Assembly (NCBI GenBank): GCA_964348535.1
Contig: CAYGDB010000003.1
Coordinates: 1 to 37,579 of the forward strand
From: JBGPJO01 sp964348535
GTDB lineage: Bacteria; Patescibacteriota; Minisyncoccia; Phycocordibacterales; JAKFXT01
Length of the DNA: 37,579 nt
Direction of reading: 5' to 3'
Part shown: piece by piece, positions 30,401 to 37,028 of the stretch
Layout: each line of letters opens with the position of its first letter
Numbering within the stretch: the first letter of the stretch is position 1
Notes under the pieces: model-generated
What the model was told of the DNA's origin: nothing
Database searches by the model: none
What the model saw: the letters and a program-made list of their open reading frames with translations, nothing else
Position numbers and translations under genes: made by a program

Positions 30401-30928
30401 GACCTCTACAAGTTTGTGGTAACAAACCCAAACAGCAGAGACGTTGTCTTCCAGAAGTTTAGTTTCTCAGTTGCAACAACTGGTGGAAATGTAAATGATT
30501 TTACTCTCTACGGTGATGGAACAGCCTTCAACACCTCGGCAGTAACGCTAGCTGCAGCTCTAGGAACAGAGCTAGAGATTCCAGCAAGTGGCACTTCAAA
30601 TGCTCAGATTGTTCCTGCTAACAGCTCCAAGACCTATGTCTTGAAAGCTGCCACAGCAGTGGATACGGCATCAGTTTCAGAGTCTGTTAACCTCGCTCTT
30701 CTTGCAGATACATCGTATCCTTCACTCGCGGGATTGTTAGGAACAGTAACTACAGTTGAAGCTGGTGGGGCTAATACAGATAACATAATCTGGTCGCCGT
30801 TCTCAACTTCAACCCCTGTTGCTACAGTGGCAAGTCAGAGCACTGTTGATTGGACAAATGGATACGGTATGCCTGGCTTCCCAAGCAACACCGCCTTCCC
30901 AGTTCAAGTTTGGACACGAGCAAACTAA
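27461..30928 (+). CDS. Secreted peptidoglycan-binding, S-layer-like surface protein
   Basis: A 1155-residue exported protein. It has a Sec signal peptide (about 1-36, basic start, then GFVGFLTVASMIGGTAFSAS), a short coiled coil (NEELQAQINSLLATITALQSQL region, about 38-60), a PG_binding_1-type peptidoglycan-binding domain (about 70-143; LTMGSKGEAVTCLQNYL, GTFGSITKAAVSAWQ), a linker of five GGTT units (145-164), and then about 990 residues of Thr/Ser/Val/Gly-rich beta-sandwich repeats. Low lysine and cysteine and near-regular repeats fit an S-layer or other abundant envelope protein anchored to the wall. The gene is richer in G and C than its surroundings and uses a biased codon set, consistent with high expression. 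It has its own promoter, a long leader and a strong terminator. The S-layer role is an inference from architecture. Confidence 0.88.
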   Translation: MNQLKKSKTAKVVAGFVGFLTVASMIGGTAFSASAATNEELQAQINSLLATITALQSQLSGNTTSGGATACTFTSDLTMGSKGEAVTCLQNYLKGTGHFTFAGGATGTFGSITKAAVSAWQAANGVTPAAGYFGAKSRAKYTMVGGTTGGTTGGTTGGTTGGTTAPAGTGLSVSAASQPTASLAPTSASRIPFTKVTLTASNDGDVTVNGIVVERTGLAADAAFSGIVLLDENGLQIGIAKTLNSNHQVTVGEPFTIKAGTSKTVTIAGNMGSSLATYAGQVATLSVVGVNTSATVSGSLPITGAAHTVNASLTLGSVTQAVSSFDPQTSATKEIGTTGYKFSGVRYTAGSAEKIRLWSIRWNQAGSAGATDLANIKVVVDGTSYDTTISADGKYYTASFGSGILIDKGLSKDIHIQGDLIGSSSAARTVRFDIYKATDVYMTGETYGYGITAPAGSVTASDATSEFTSGTPYFDGSLLTVSAGSVTSVNKSLSVPAQNIGVNVPNQILGGFEVDLKGESISVQSLAFTIATTGTWGGYPTNISLYDQNGAVVAGPVDQSSGTTITFTDTVTFPVGKNVYTLKGKIPSGTVNGATVIMSVTPSSQWTNVTGQTTGNTISLSTLSNAAVMNTMTVRAAALGVSISTQPPAQSVITGSQGFTYANVLLDASQSGEDVRLSSLPLSMTFAAMEVTQVSSCQLFDGATPLTTGSNVVNPSGASDSDQTFTLDQSLTVSKGTVKTLALKCNLASSVSAGDTVSWGINAAPTITPTGVTSGNTVTETVTAAAGQTMTVAASGSYTVTNDSALLYKTAQAGTSGVELARLRFTAGASEALNLKQIALQLGNTSSSSPADLLGQTVTLWNGATQIGTAQFGVGASADNATSTLLSPAPMIAAGESVLITVKGDLTAQNINEGTPGAFISVDYDGDNVGINGNYALGASSQSNISSGTTADVTTSGLRIFRTVPSIAVTSNGGALSAGVDLYKFVVTNPNSRDVVFQKFSFSVATTGGNVNDFTLYGDGTAFNTSAVTLAAALGTELEIPASGTSNAQIVPANSSKTYVLKAATAVDTASVSESVNLALLADTSYPSLAGLLGTVTTVEAGGANTDNIIWSPFSTSTPVATVASQSTVDWTNGYGMPGFPSNTAFPVQVWTRAN

Positions 30929-30983
30929 TAACCACCTTGTGATTTCCTGACCCAGATTATCCTGGATTAGGGAAAGGTTAAGC

Positions 30984-31019
30984 AAAACCCCCTTTCGCCA
31001 AAAGCGAAAGGGGGTTTTT
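30984..31019 (+). terminator. Strong Rho-independent terminator of the surface-layer gene
   Basis: Perfect 15-bp arms AAAACCCCCTTTCGC (30984-30998) and GCGAAAGGGGGTTTT (31004-31018) with loop CAAAA, followed directly by T. It stands 56 bp after the stop codon. Confidence 0.93.
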
Positions 31020-31030
31020 GCGTGCCCTCC

Positions 31031-31072
31031 TAAAAAGGACCGCCCTTTCTACTAAAAGGGCGGTCCTTTTTA
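31031..31072. repeat. RAYT-linked palindrome, copy 1 (upstream)
   Basis: Perfect 18-bp arms: TAAAAAGGACCGCCCTTT (31031-31048) and its complement (31055-31072), loop CTACTA. It sits between the terminator of the surface-layer gene and the RAYT promoter. A dedicated strong terminator lies just before it, so a second terminator here is not needed, which favours a repeat element. Confidence 0.75.
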
Positions 31073-31098
31073 ACAGTTTGGGTTTTATTATTTAGGTG

Positions 31099-31104
31099 TA
31101 TAAT
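31099..31104 (+). promoter_or_regulatory. -10 box of a probable leaderless RAYT promoter
   Basis: A perfect TATAAT ends 6 nt before the ATG at 31111. It overlaps the codons after the alternative GTG at 31096, which argues that ATG 31111 is the true start. Confidence 0.5.
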
Positions 31105-31110
31105 TTTCCT

Positions 31111-31851
31111 ATGGAAAGAAAGTTTAATTTTTCAATCGGCGAATATTATCACATTTATAATCGGGGGACTGATAAACGTGTAATTTTTTTGGATTTAAAT
31201 CACTATGATCGTTTTTTAGTTTTACTATATCTTTGTAATAGTATTACTCCAGTAAATATGGCTGAAAACTTCCCCAAAGGACTCCCTAAAGGGCGGTCCT
31301 TTTTAGAGCTTTTTGAAATTGAGCGACATGAGAGGTTGGTAGATATTGTTGCTTATTGTCTTATGCCGAATCATTTTCATATTTTAATTTATCAAAAGTC
31401 TGAGGGTGGTATACAAAAATTTATGTCAAAGCTTTCAACTGCGTATTCAATGTATTTTAATAAGAAAAATAATCGCACAGGAACCTTGTTTGAAAGCAGA
31501 TTTAAAGCAACGCATGCTAATAGCGATGAGTATTTAAAGTATCTTTTTGCTTATATACATCTAAATCCTGTAAAAATTATTGATTCAGGATGGAAGGAAA
31601 ATGGCATTCATGACCATCTTATTGCACAAAATTATTTGAATGATTATGCATATTCGAGCTACCTTGATTGGCAGGGGAAAGTTCGTCCAGAAACAAATAT
31701 CCTCAATCGTGAAGCGTCTCCAGAATACTTTACTACGGCAAAAAAATTTGATGATTTTGTAAATGATTGGCTCTTTTTTAAAGATGACAAGGAGGTCTTA
31801 GAGATAAAAAAGGACCGCCCTTTAGGAATTAGAAAGGGCGGTCCTTTTTAG
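31111..31851 (+). CDS. REP-associated tyrosine transposase (RAYT, Y1_Tnp/IS200-like)
   Basis: HUH-family single-strand DNA transposase of the REP-associated type, about 246 residues. It has the N-terminal YYHIYNRGTDKRVIF strand, the HUH metal motif as HFH in CLMPNHFHILIYQK (about 88-90), the helix with candidate nucleophile tyrosines in STAYSMYFNKKNNRTG, and the conserved ESRFKATHANSDEYL and YIHLNPVKI blocks. Known RAYTs act on REP palindromes, which here are the GGACCGCCC hairpins before, within and at the end of the gene. An internal hairpin (31276-31304) encodes residues KGLPKGRSFL, and the last residues KKDRPLGIRKGGPF are encoded by another copy. GTG at 31096 is a less likely start. The gene separates two surface-protein genes. 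Confidence 0.9.
   Translation: MERKFNFSIGEYYHIYNRGTDKRVIFLDLNHYDRFLVLLYLCNSITPVNMAENFPKGLPKGRSFLELFEIERHERLVDIVAYCLMPNHFHILIYQKSEGGIQKFMSKLSTAYSMYFNKKNNRTGTLFESRFKATHANSDEYLKYLFAYIHLNPVKIIDSGWKENGIHDHLIAQNYLNDYAYSSYLDWQGKVRPETNILNREASPEYFTTAKKFDDFVNDWLFFKDDKEVLEIKKDRPLGIRKGGPF
31276..31304. repeat. RAYT-linked palindrome, degenerate copy inside the transposase gene
   Basis: AAAGGACTCCC, a short spacer and GGGCGGTCCTTT form a hairpin differing from the flanking copies by one missing base and one substitution in the left arm. The right arm (AAAGGGCGGTCCTTTTTAG) is identical to the other copies. It lies in frame in a part of the protein that varies in length among relatives. Confidence 0.65.
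31807..31849. repeat. RAYT-linked palindrome, copy 2 (forms the end of the transposase gene)
   Basis: Perfect 17-bp arms AAAAAGGACCGCCCTTT (31807-31823) and complement (31833-31849) with loop AGGAATTAG. The right arm ends in the TAG stop codon of the transposase, so the palindrome encodes its C-terminal tail. It may also serve as a transcription terminator, because the right arm ends in five T. Confidence 0.8.
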
Positions 31852-31892
31852 GTTGGTGTGTATATTGAGTTTGGAAACGGGGGAAGTGTTGT

Positions 31893-31898
31893 TAGAAT
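31893..31898 (+). promoter_or_regulatory. Extended -10 box before the EF-hand-like gene
   Basis: TAGAAT preceded by TGT ends 7 nt before the ATG at 31906; TTTGGA at 17 bp is a possible -35. This supports ATG 31906 instead of the GTG at 31858. Confidence 0.5.
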
Positions 31899-31905
31899 AC
31901 ACAGT

Positions 31906-32523
31906 ATGATCTCGTGGGGAAAAATTAAAAAAATCTTGAAATGGGTGGGGATTGGTTTGGTTGGTATTTTTGTTCTTGCGGTTATTATTCGTATTCCTCA
32001 TGTGATAGAGGTTGAAAAGAGTAAAGAACTGGTGGCGAAAATACACGCCACGAAACTTACTTTGAAAGATGTATGGGGAGATAATCTTCCTCCCGACCCT
32101 GGCGCCGAAGCTGACAAAACTATTGCAGGCATTGATGCGAACAAGAACGGAATCCGTGACGATGTTGAGCTTGCTATTTTTAAAGAATATCCAGATTCCG
32201 CAAGGACAAGGGCAGCACTTTTACAGTATGCGCTGGCGTTGCAAATGGAAACAGTGCAGCCTTTTTTGAATAATGTTATAGCTGCTGGAGTTGTCGATCA
32301 ACAGGATCGAGCATTTTTTTGTATGGGTGATATCTATCCAGAAATGGAACAAGAGGGCGCTGTCCTTGAGGCGATACTTAGATACGGGAAGTTTCTCTCT
32401 AGTCATCAGTTTAATACAAAGGAACGTAAAGATGCTCATAAATATTTTTATTCACTAATAAAAAGTGGGAGAATAGAAAATTGGATAAATTGTGATATTG
32501 ATATGAAAACTCTGACTAAATAA
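31906..32523 (+). CDS. Membrane-anchored protein with EF-hand-like calcium loop
   Basis: A protein of about 205 residues that I cannot name. It has a basic N-terminus, one membrane helix at about 14-30 (VGIGLVGIFVLAVIIRI), and a soluble extracytoplasmic part. A calcium-binding-like loop DANKNGIRDDVE (about 77-88) has the Asp/Asn spacing seen in EF-hand and thrombospondin-type-3 loops; it is followed by a helical region with FFCMGDIYPEMEQ and a C-terminal cysteine (NCDID). The neighbouring genes are also exported, so a cell-surface role is likely. The longer frame from GTG 31858 starts directly after the transposase palindrome and is not preferred. Confidence 0.75.
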   Translation: MISWGKIKKILKWVGIGLVGIFVLAVIIRIPHVIEVEKSKELVAKIHATKLTLKDVWGDNLPPDPGAEADKTIAGIDANKNGIRDDVELAIFKEYPDSARTRAALLQYALALQMETVQPFLNNVIAAGVVDQQDRAFFCMGDIYPEMEQEGAVLEAILRYGKFLSSHQFNTKERKDAHKYFYSLIKSGRIENWINCDIDMKTLTK

Positions 32524-32534
32524 GAATTCTTATC

Positions 32535-35468
32535 ATGAAGAAATTATTCGCACTACTAAATGCTCTTGGGATATTCCTTACCACCTTCGTTTATGTGCAT
32601 GCACAAGAATTTCCGAATTTATGCAAAAAAGATGGATACACAATTTCTGCAATAAATGGTGTTTTTACAGACGAAGAAGGTGCTCGAAACAACGAGAGAT
32701 CTCTCAAGCTATTTCTAAAAGAAGACTATAAGGGAGAGAAGATTTATTATCACTACCTCTTCAACCCCTCCCACGGCGCTGGGGCATTAGACATATCCGA
32801 CACTCTAATACAAAAGTTTTTTGCAAAACAAACGGATTATGACCTGATAGAAATGCTCGCGGACGCGAGCGAGAAAATAACAACTCAAAAAGTTCTACTG
32901 GTTGCCCATTCACAGGGCAATTTTTATGCCAATAATTTTTATCAAAAGGTTGCAGGCAAAGATAATGGAATCCCATTCCAATCCATCGGTGTTTATGGCG
33001 TTGCCTCACCGGCAAGTTTTGTTGCCGGTGGCGGCCGTTATCTTACTTCTAACACCGACAATGTCATAAACTCATTTCGGAATTTTGCCGGCGATATCTT
33101 GCCCGCAAACGTAAGCATTAAACTTGACCCTAACGACAAATCCTTTGAGCGCGGTCATAGTTTTTCAGAAGTTTATATTCCCACCGAAGGCATCAGAATT
33201 GTTTCCGATATACAAAACTCTTTGGATAAACTCTCAGCAAATCCCGAACGTCGTGAAGACGCGCGTTGTTTTGAACCGCAAGAAATTAACTTGGCTCATA
33301 AGATCAACGGCGCCGTAATCGGCGCCGTTGATACATTTACAAATGGCGTTGTTCAAACAGGAAAGTTTACTTACGTTGTTGTAACAATCGCAGGGAAAAC
33401 AGCGTACACTTTTTCTGAATCAGCGCTTGTTGCGGTAGCCATGGGAGCTGAAAGTCTGGGTGGCATTATTTACGATTTGGCCCATCGTACTCCCTATACA
33501 GTAGGCGATTTCGCAACCTCAAATACCGCCTCTGTTATTCTATCAACGGTCAATAATCTGCCGCCCGCTCCTGTATCAAAGGCCTCGAATGTCCCTCAAC
33601 TTCAGCAAAATGTGTCATCCACCACACTTCCATCCTCTGTATTAAAAACAAAAACCGAAACTTCTTCTGAAGAAGCAACGCCGCCGACTACGCCACGCCT
33701 TGTTTTTATAGCAGGTTTTGGCGGTGGAGCGCCTTTAATTTCAAAGCCGGAAGAAAAATTATTTGAAGAAGTTAAAGAAGGCGGAGAAGTAGAGACTTTG
33801 TTAGCGCCGACTATTTACGCGGAACAATGTGAGCAATCTTTGGCCACAGACGGTTGTCTTCTTGCGACAACAACACTTCGCTTTTCTTGGTCTAGTGTTG
33901 ATGACGCTCTGTATTATTCTCTAGATAAAAATGGTGAATATGGAACGACCACTGAAACCACGATTGAAATTACATCTCCTGATTTTTTAGATTACAAATT
34001 ATCCGTATCGGCAACTAATTCAAAAAGTCAAACAAGCGCCACCAGCACAAAGACCATTTCTGTTGCCACTATTCCGATTGCCATAAATGAAATTGCATGG
34101 ATGGGCACCAGCGCTTCTTCAAATGATGAATGGCTGGAGCTTAAAAATAATACTCCTTATAACATAGACCTTAGTCAGTGGGCGCTTGAATCAAAAAGTG
34201 GCACGCCGTATATAAAACTGTCGGGGATGATAGGCCCGAGAAAGTTTATTTTACTTGAAAGGACAAATGATGAAACTGTAAGCGATATTACGTCTTCTGC
34301 GATTTACACCGGAGCTCTAAATAATTCCGGAGAACAATTGATTCTTTTCCACGCTTCAACAATTTTTGACAGCACTCCATCTGGCGCTTGGGTGGCCGGG
34401 GAAAACACCGGTTCCACCACTCGAAAAACGATGGAAAGAGTTTCGCCAAAAGAATCAGGAACACTTGAAACAAACTGGAAGACCTGGGGAAGTGTTATAG
34501 ATTTCATAAAAAATAGCAAGGATGCCGAGGGTAATGAAATCTTCGGCACTCCTGGCGCTCGCAATTCGGTTAATTATTTTTCTTTAAATGACGGCAAAGA
34601 TATTGATGATAATCTGACGCTTCCGGCCGATACTGGATATTATGCTTCCACCACTATTCTTGTCTCCGCCTCGAGCACTCTTACTATAAAAGAAGGCGTT
34701 GATATCAGTCTTTATAACGGCGACCTTTTGGTTGAAGGCGGGCTTTTGGTAAAAGGGAAAGAAGGAATTTTTGTAAACTTTAACACATTTTCCGGCACCC
34801 AAACTAATAATGGAATTGTTTTTTACGATAGTGTGGGCACAAGCACTTTTGATTATGTAAGAGTGGAAAATACTGGAGGAATAGAAGTGGGAAGTTCTTC
34901 CGTTGAAATAAGAGACAGTGCTTTTATAAATAATAAACACGGTTTGGAACTCTATGACGAAAGCGTGGCTGTGATTGAAAATACCAGTTTTGCGAGCACA
35001 ACAAAAGAAGCTGTAGTGGCGGAAGGGGGAAGTATTGTTTCAATCGCGTCATCTAAAATCACCGATACTTTGGACAATGAAGCTGTGGCTGTTTACGACA
35101 GTTATCTTACCGTCTCATCAACAACTATAGAAAACGTTAAAGACGGTGATGGCGTAGGGGCCTACAATTCATCGGTATCCATTTCAGATTCAATAATTAA
35201 AAATATTGATGATGGAGATGGTTTGGGACTTTACGATTCATATTCATCTATCAAAAATACCACGCTTGAAAACGGCTCTGGTAACGGCATTGCAATTTAT
35301 GGTGGTGTGGCAAACATTGAAGATTCTTCGATTTCCGGATTTACAGATGGGGCGGGAATTTATGTGTCTGACCCTCTAGAACCTGTTGTGATTTCAAATA
35401 CCGAAGTTTTCGGAAACGATTCCGATGTCGAATCGTACCCTAATGGCTCGGTGGTAATCTCTCCCTAA
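32535..35468 (+). CDS. Exported hydrolase-like / lamin-tail / beta-helix protein
   Basis: A 977-residue exported protein with an unusual domain order. The signal peptide is about 1-23 (LFALLNALGIFLTTFVYVHA). Residues about 35-225 look like an alpha/beta hydrolase: the nucleophile elbow AHSQGN with Ser126, and candidate Asp187 (FAGDILP) and His208 (ERGHSF). A Pro/Thr/Ser-rich linker (about 340-420) follows, then a fibronectin-like segment (about 425-510), a lamin-tail domain (about 515-680; INEIAWMGTSASSNDEWLEL, FGTPGARNSVN), and a right-handed parallel beta-helix (about 700-977) with repeating DSS/TxIEN phrases. Its start is 11 bp after the preceding gene, with no ribosome binding site. It may be a wall-attached enzyme; the substrate is unknown. 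Confidence 0.85.
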   Translation: MKKLFALLNALGIFLTTFVYVHAQEFPNLCKKDGYTISAINGVFTDEEGARNNERSLKLFLKEDYKGEKIYYHYLFNPSHGAGALDISDTLIQKFFAKQTDYDLIEMLADASEKITTQKVLLVAHSQGNFYANNFYQKVAGKDNGIPFQSIGVYGVASPASFVAGGGRYLTSNTDNVINSFRNFAGDILPANVSIKLDPNDKSFERGHSFSEVYIPTEGIRIVSDIQNSLDKLSANPERREDARCFEPQEINLAHKINGAVIGAVDTFTNGVVQTGKFTYVVVTIAGKTAYTFSESALVAVAMGAESLGGIIYDLAHRTPYTVGDFATSNTASVILSTVNNLPPAPVSKASNVPQLQQNVSSTTLPSSVLKTKTETSSEEATPPTTPRLVFIAGFGGGAPLISKPEEKLFEEVKEGGEVETLLAPTIYAEQCEQSLATDGCLLATTTLRFSWSSVDDALYYSLDKNGEYGTTTETTIEITSPDFLDYKLSVSATNSKSQTSATSTKTISVATIPIAINEIAWMGTSASSNDEWLELKNNTPYNIDLSQWALESKSGTPYIKLSGMIGPRKFILLERTNDETVSDITSSAIYTGALNNSGEQLILFHASTIFDSTPSGAWVAGENTGSTTRKTMERVSPKESGTLETNWKTWGSVIDFIKNSKDAEGNEIFGTPGARNSVNYFSLNDGKDIDDNLTLPADTGYYASTTILVSASSTLTIKEGVDISLYNGDLLVEGGLLVKGKEGIFVNFNTFSGTQTNNGIVFYDSVGTSTFDYVRVENTGGIEVGSSSVEIRDSAFINNKHGLELYDESVAVIENTSFASTTKEAVVAEGGSIVSIASSKITDTLDNEAVAVYDSYLTVSSTTIENVKDGDGVGAYNSSVSISDSIIKNIDDGDGLGLYDSYSSIKNTTLENGSGNGIAIYGGVANIEDSSISGFTDGAGIYVSDPLEPVVISNTEVFGNDSDVESYPNGSVVISP

Positions 35469-35483
35469 ATTTTGACAAAGAAT

Positions 35484-35530
35484 CAAAAAAGGACCGCCCT
35501 TTAGGAATTAAAAAGGGCGGTCCTTTTTTG
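35484..35530. repeat. RAYT-linked palindrome, copy 3 (distal)
   Basis: Perfect 19-bp arms: CAAAAAAGGACCGCCCTTT (35484-35502) and complement (35512-35530), loop AGGAATTAA, which differs from copy 2 by one base. It lies 15 bp after the beta-helix gene, 3.6 kb from the transposase, and may also terminate that gene because a run of six T closes the right arm. Confidence 0.8.
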
Positions 35531-35556
35531 ATGTGGAAAAAGTTTTTATTTTAGGC

Positions 35557-35562
35557 TAGAAT
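35557..35562 (+). promoter_or_regulatory. -10 box of a probable leaderless TPR-gene promoter
   Basis: TAGAAT ends 7 nt before the ATG at 35570. No Shine-Dalgarno sequence is present. Confidence 0.45.
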
Positions 35563-35569
35563 TGTCTAT

Positions 35570-36388
35570 ATGACACAAATGACGAAAAATCAGAAAATTT
35601 TAGGTACTATTGCGGGATTGATTATAATCATCGCTTTGGCTGCGGCCTATTTTAGGGGTGATTTTGGTTTGAGAAGTAAAAGTGGGGAACAAACTGCTTC
35701 AAGCACTATAAATATTGGCAATCTAAATCTGGATTCTTCCGGTGAGGCCGGGCAGGATGGAGTTACCGTTAAAATAGAGTCTATCGGAAATTTTCCGCCT
35801 GCGCCAAAGTTTCCAAGAAAAATAAATTATCCCGAGAGTTATAGCGCCGAAGCAAGAAATATAATGGATAAAAAAGTAGCCGATTTGGTTTCCTTGCTTA
35901 ACAAAAATTCTCGCAATATAGAGGCTTGGCTTGATATAGGTATTGTTTACAAACAAGTGGGGGATTACTCTGGAGCCAGAGAGGCTTGGGAATATGTTGG
36001 ACTCTTATCTCCAAAAGGAATAGTTTCTTTTAACAACTTGGGCGACCTATATCATTACTATCTGAAAGACTATCCAAAATCCGAAAAGAGTTTCTTGCAG
36101 GCGATAAAAAATGATTCTAAATACATTATTTCTTATATAAATCTCCACGAGCTTTACAAATTTTCTTATCAAACCGATACGAGCAAGGCTGTTGATGTAT
36201 TAAAGCAAGGTATTTCTGCCAATCCCGGAAATATAGACCTTCTTATAACTCTGGCTTCATATTATAGAGATAAAGGGGATTCAAAAAATGCTCGGATTTA
36301 CTACGAAGAATCTTTACAAAAAGCCAAGGACGCCGGCAACCAAGCATTGGTTGATGCTATAAACGCGGAAATAAAGACGCTTAAATAA
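35570..36388 (+). CDS. Membrane-anchored TPR protein
   Basis: A 272-residue protein with one N-terminal membrane helix at about 9-28 (ILGTIAGLIIIIALAAAYF), a Ser/Thr/Gly-rich linker (30-90), and three to four tetratricopeptide-like repeats from about 110 to 268. Repeat phrases are AWLDIGIVYKQVGDYSGARE, SFNNLGDLYHYYLKDYPKSE, and LITLASYYRDKGDSKNARIY. TPR domains bind peptides or scaffold complexes; here it faces outside the membrane. A tiny membrane protein gene overlaps its stop by one base (TAATG), so the two are translated together. The function is not known. Confidence 0.85.
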   Translation: MTQMTKNQKILGTIAGLIIIIALAAAYFRGDFGLRSKSGEQTASSTINIGNLNLDSSGEAGQDGVTVKIESIGNFPPAPKFPRKINYPESYSAEARNIMDKKVADLVSLLNKNSRNIEAWLDIGIVYKQVGDYSGAREAWEYVGLLSPKGIVSFNNLGDLYHYYLKDYPKSEKSFLQAIKNDSKYIISYINLHELYKFSYQTDTSKAVDVLKQGISANPGNIDLLITLASYYRDKGDSKNARIYYEESLQKAKDAGNQALVDAINAEIKTLK

Positions 36389-36546
36389 TGTCAGGATTTT
36401 TCAACAAATCTTCATTCAGATTTATGGGCGGTTTTTTGTTTTTTCTTTTTGTCAGTATCAGTTTTTTGGTGGGGGTTTCTGCTTACTCTGAAGCTCGCGG
36501 AGTTGATTTGGTATCTTTAGTTTTGAATTTTATCAAACCGATTTAA
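36388..36546 (+). CDS. Small membrane protein (52 aa)
   Basis: A short reading frame starting at the ATG that overlaps the TPR gene stop by one base (TAATG). It encodes MSGFFNKSSFRFMGGFLFFL, continuing with FVSISFLVGVSAYSEARG and ending KPI. The middle (about 12-33) is one strong hydrophobic helix. The overlap and the presence of a terminator-like hairpin 10 bp after its stop support it as a real gene. The family and function are unknown; a small partner of the TPR protein is possible. Confidence 0.6.
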   Translation: MSGFFNKSSFRFMGGFLFFLFVSISFLVGVSAYSEARGVDLVSLVLNFIKPI

Positions 36547-36556
36547 AAAATAAAAA

Positions 36557-36587
36557 CCGCGACAGGTGTGTGAGCATCCTGTCGCGG
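36557..36587. terminator. Terminator between convergent genes
   Basis: Perfect 10-bp GC-rich arms CCGCGACAGG (36557-36566) and CCTGTCGCGG (36578-36587), with an 11-nt loop. In the minus direction it is followed by TTTTTATTTTTT, so it mainly terminates the operon at 36601-37292, and it also blocks readthrough from the plus-strand TPR pair. Confidence 0.85.
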
Positions 36588-36600
36588 AATTTAAGGAAAG

Positions 36601-37008
36601 CTAATTCCCTTTGAGTATTTTTGTCATCATCATCTGAACATCTTCATAGAGTCGATGATTGAGTGGAAGAGGGTTTTTTAGCCCATTTTTTCTATCCCTC
36701 ATGTAGTCCGAGAGCATAGCTCTAGCAACTCTCTCGGCTTCAGTGTGAAGCGCTTGATGATTTGGAGGCATAGGATTTAGAAAATTCTTTCCCTTCAGAA
36801 TCTCAAGAGAGAGTATCGGACAACTGTACTCAATACCCTGCTCTTCGGCTTGGAGCATTGTTACTATGTCTTCTATAACAAAGCGTTTTCCTTTCTTCCA
36901 CAAATCGCAAATGTTTAACACATGGTGGGCTACTGCCCCATAACCGACATCTTTGCCAGTGCTAAGCATTACATTATTAGACCAACTTTGTTCGGCTGGG
37001 GTGGTCAT
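36601..37008 (-). CDS. Unknown protein (135 aa) with strong ribosome binding site
   Basis: I do not recognise this protein. It is soluble and helical, with no signal peptide. Blocks seen are YGAVAHHVLNICDLWKKGKR, FVIEDIVTMLQAEEQG, PPNHQALHTEAERVARAMLS and PLNHRLYEDVQMMMTKILKG. The three His-containing positions do not form a metal motif that I know. AAGGAGGA (37020-37013) lies 4-6 nt before the ATG, close to the ideal ribosome binding site. It is the second gene of a two-gene operon, 20 bp after the 87-residue gene, and ends at a strong terminator. Its codon use is richer in G and C than in the leaderless core genes. Confidence 0.75.
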   Translation of the reverse strand: MTTPAEQSWSNNVMLSTGKDVGYGAVAHHVLNICDLWKKGKRFVIEDIVTMLQAEEQGIEYSCPILSLEILKGKNFLNPMPPNHQALHTEAERVARAMLSDYMRDRKNGLKNPLPLNHRLYEDVQMMMTKILKGN

Positions 37009-37028
37009 CGTGTCCTCCTTTGGGGTTT

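Noticed and set aside
31031..31849. Inverted repeats read as terminal inverted repeats of a cut-and-paste insertion sequence
   Set aside because: Each copy is itself a complete hairpin, and the enzyme is an HUH single-strand transposase, which does not use terminal inverted repeats. No target duplication was seen.
32520..32533. Palindrome ATAAGAATTCTTAT before the beta-helix gene
   Set aside because: It overlaps the stop codon of the previous gene, is short and AT-rich, and has no second copy; chance is a sufficient explanation.
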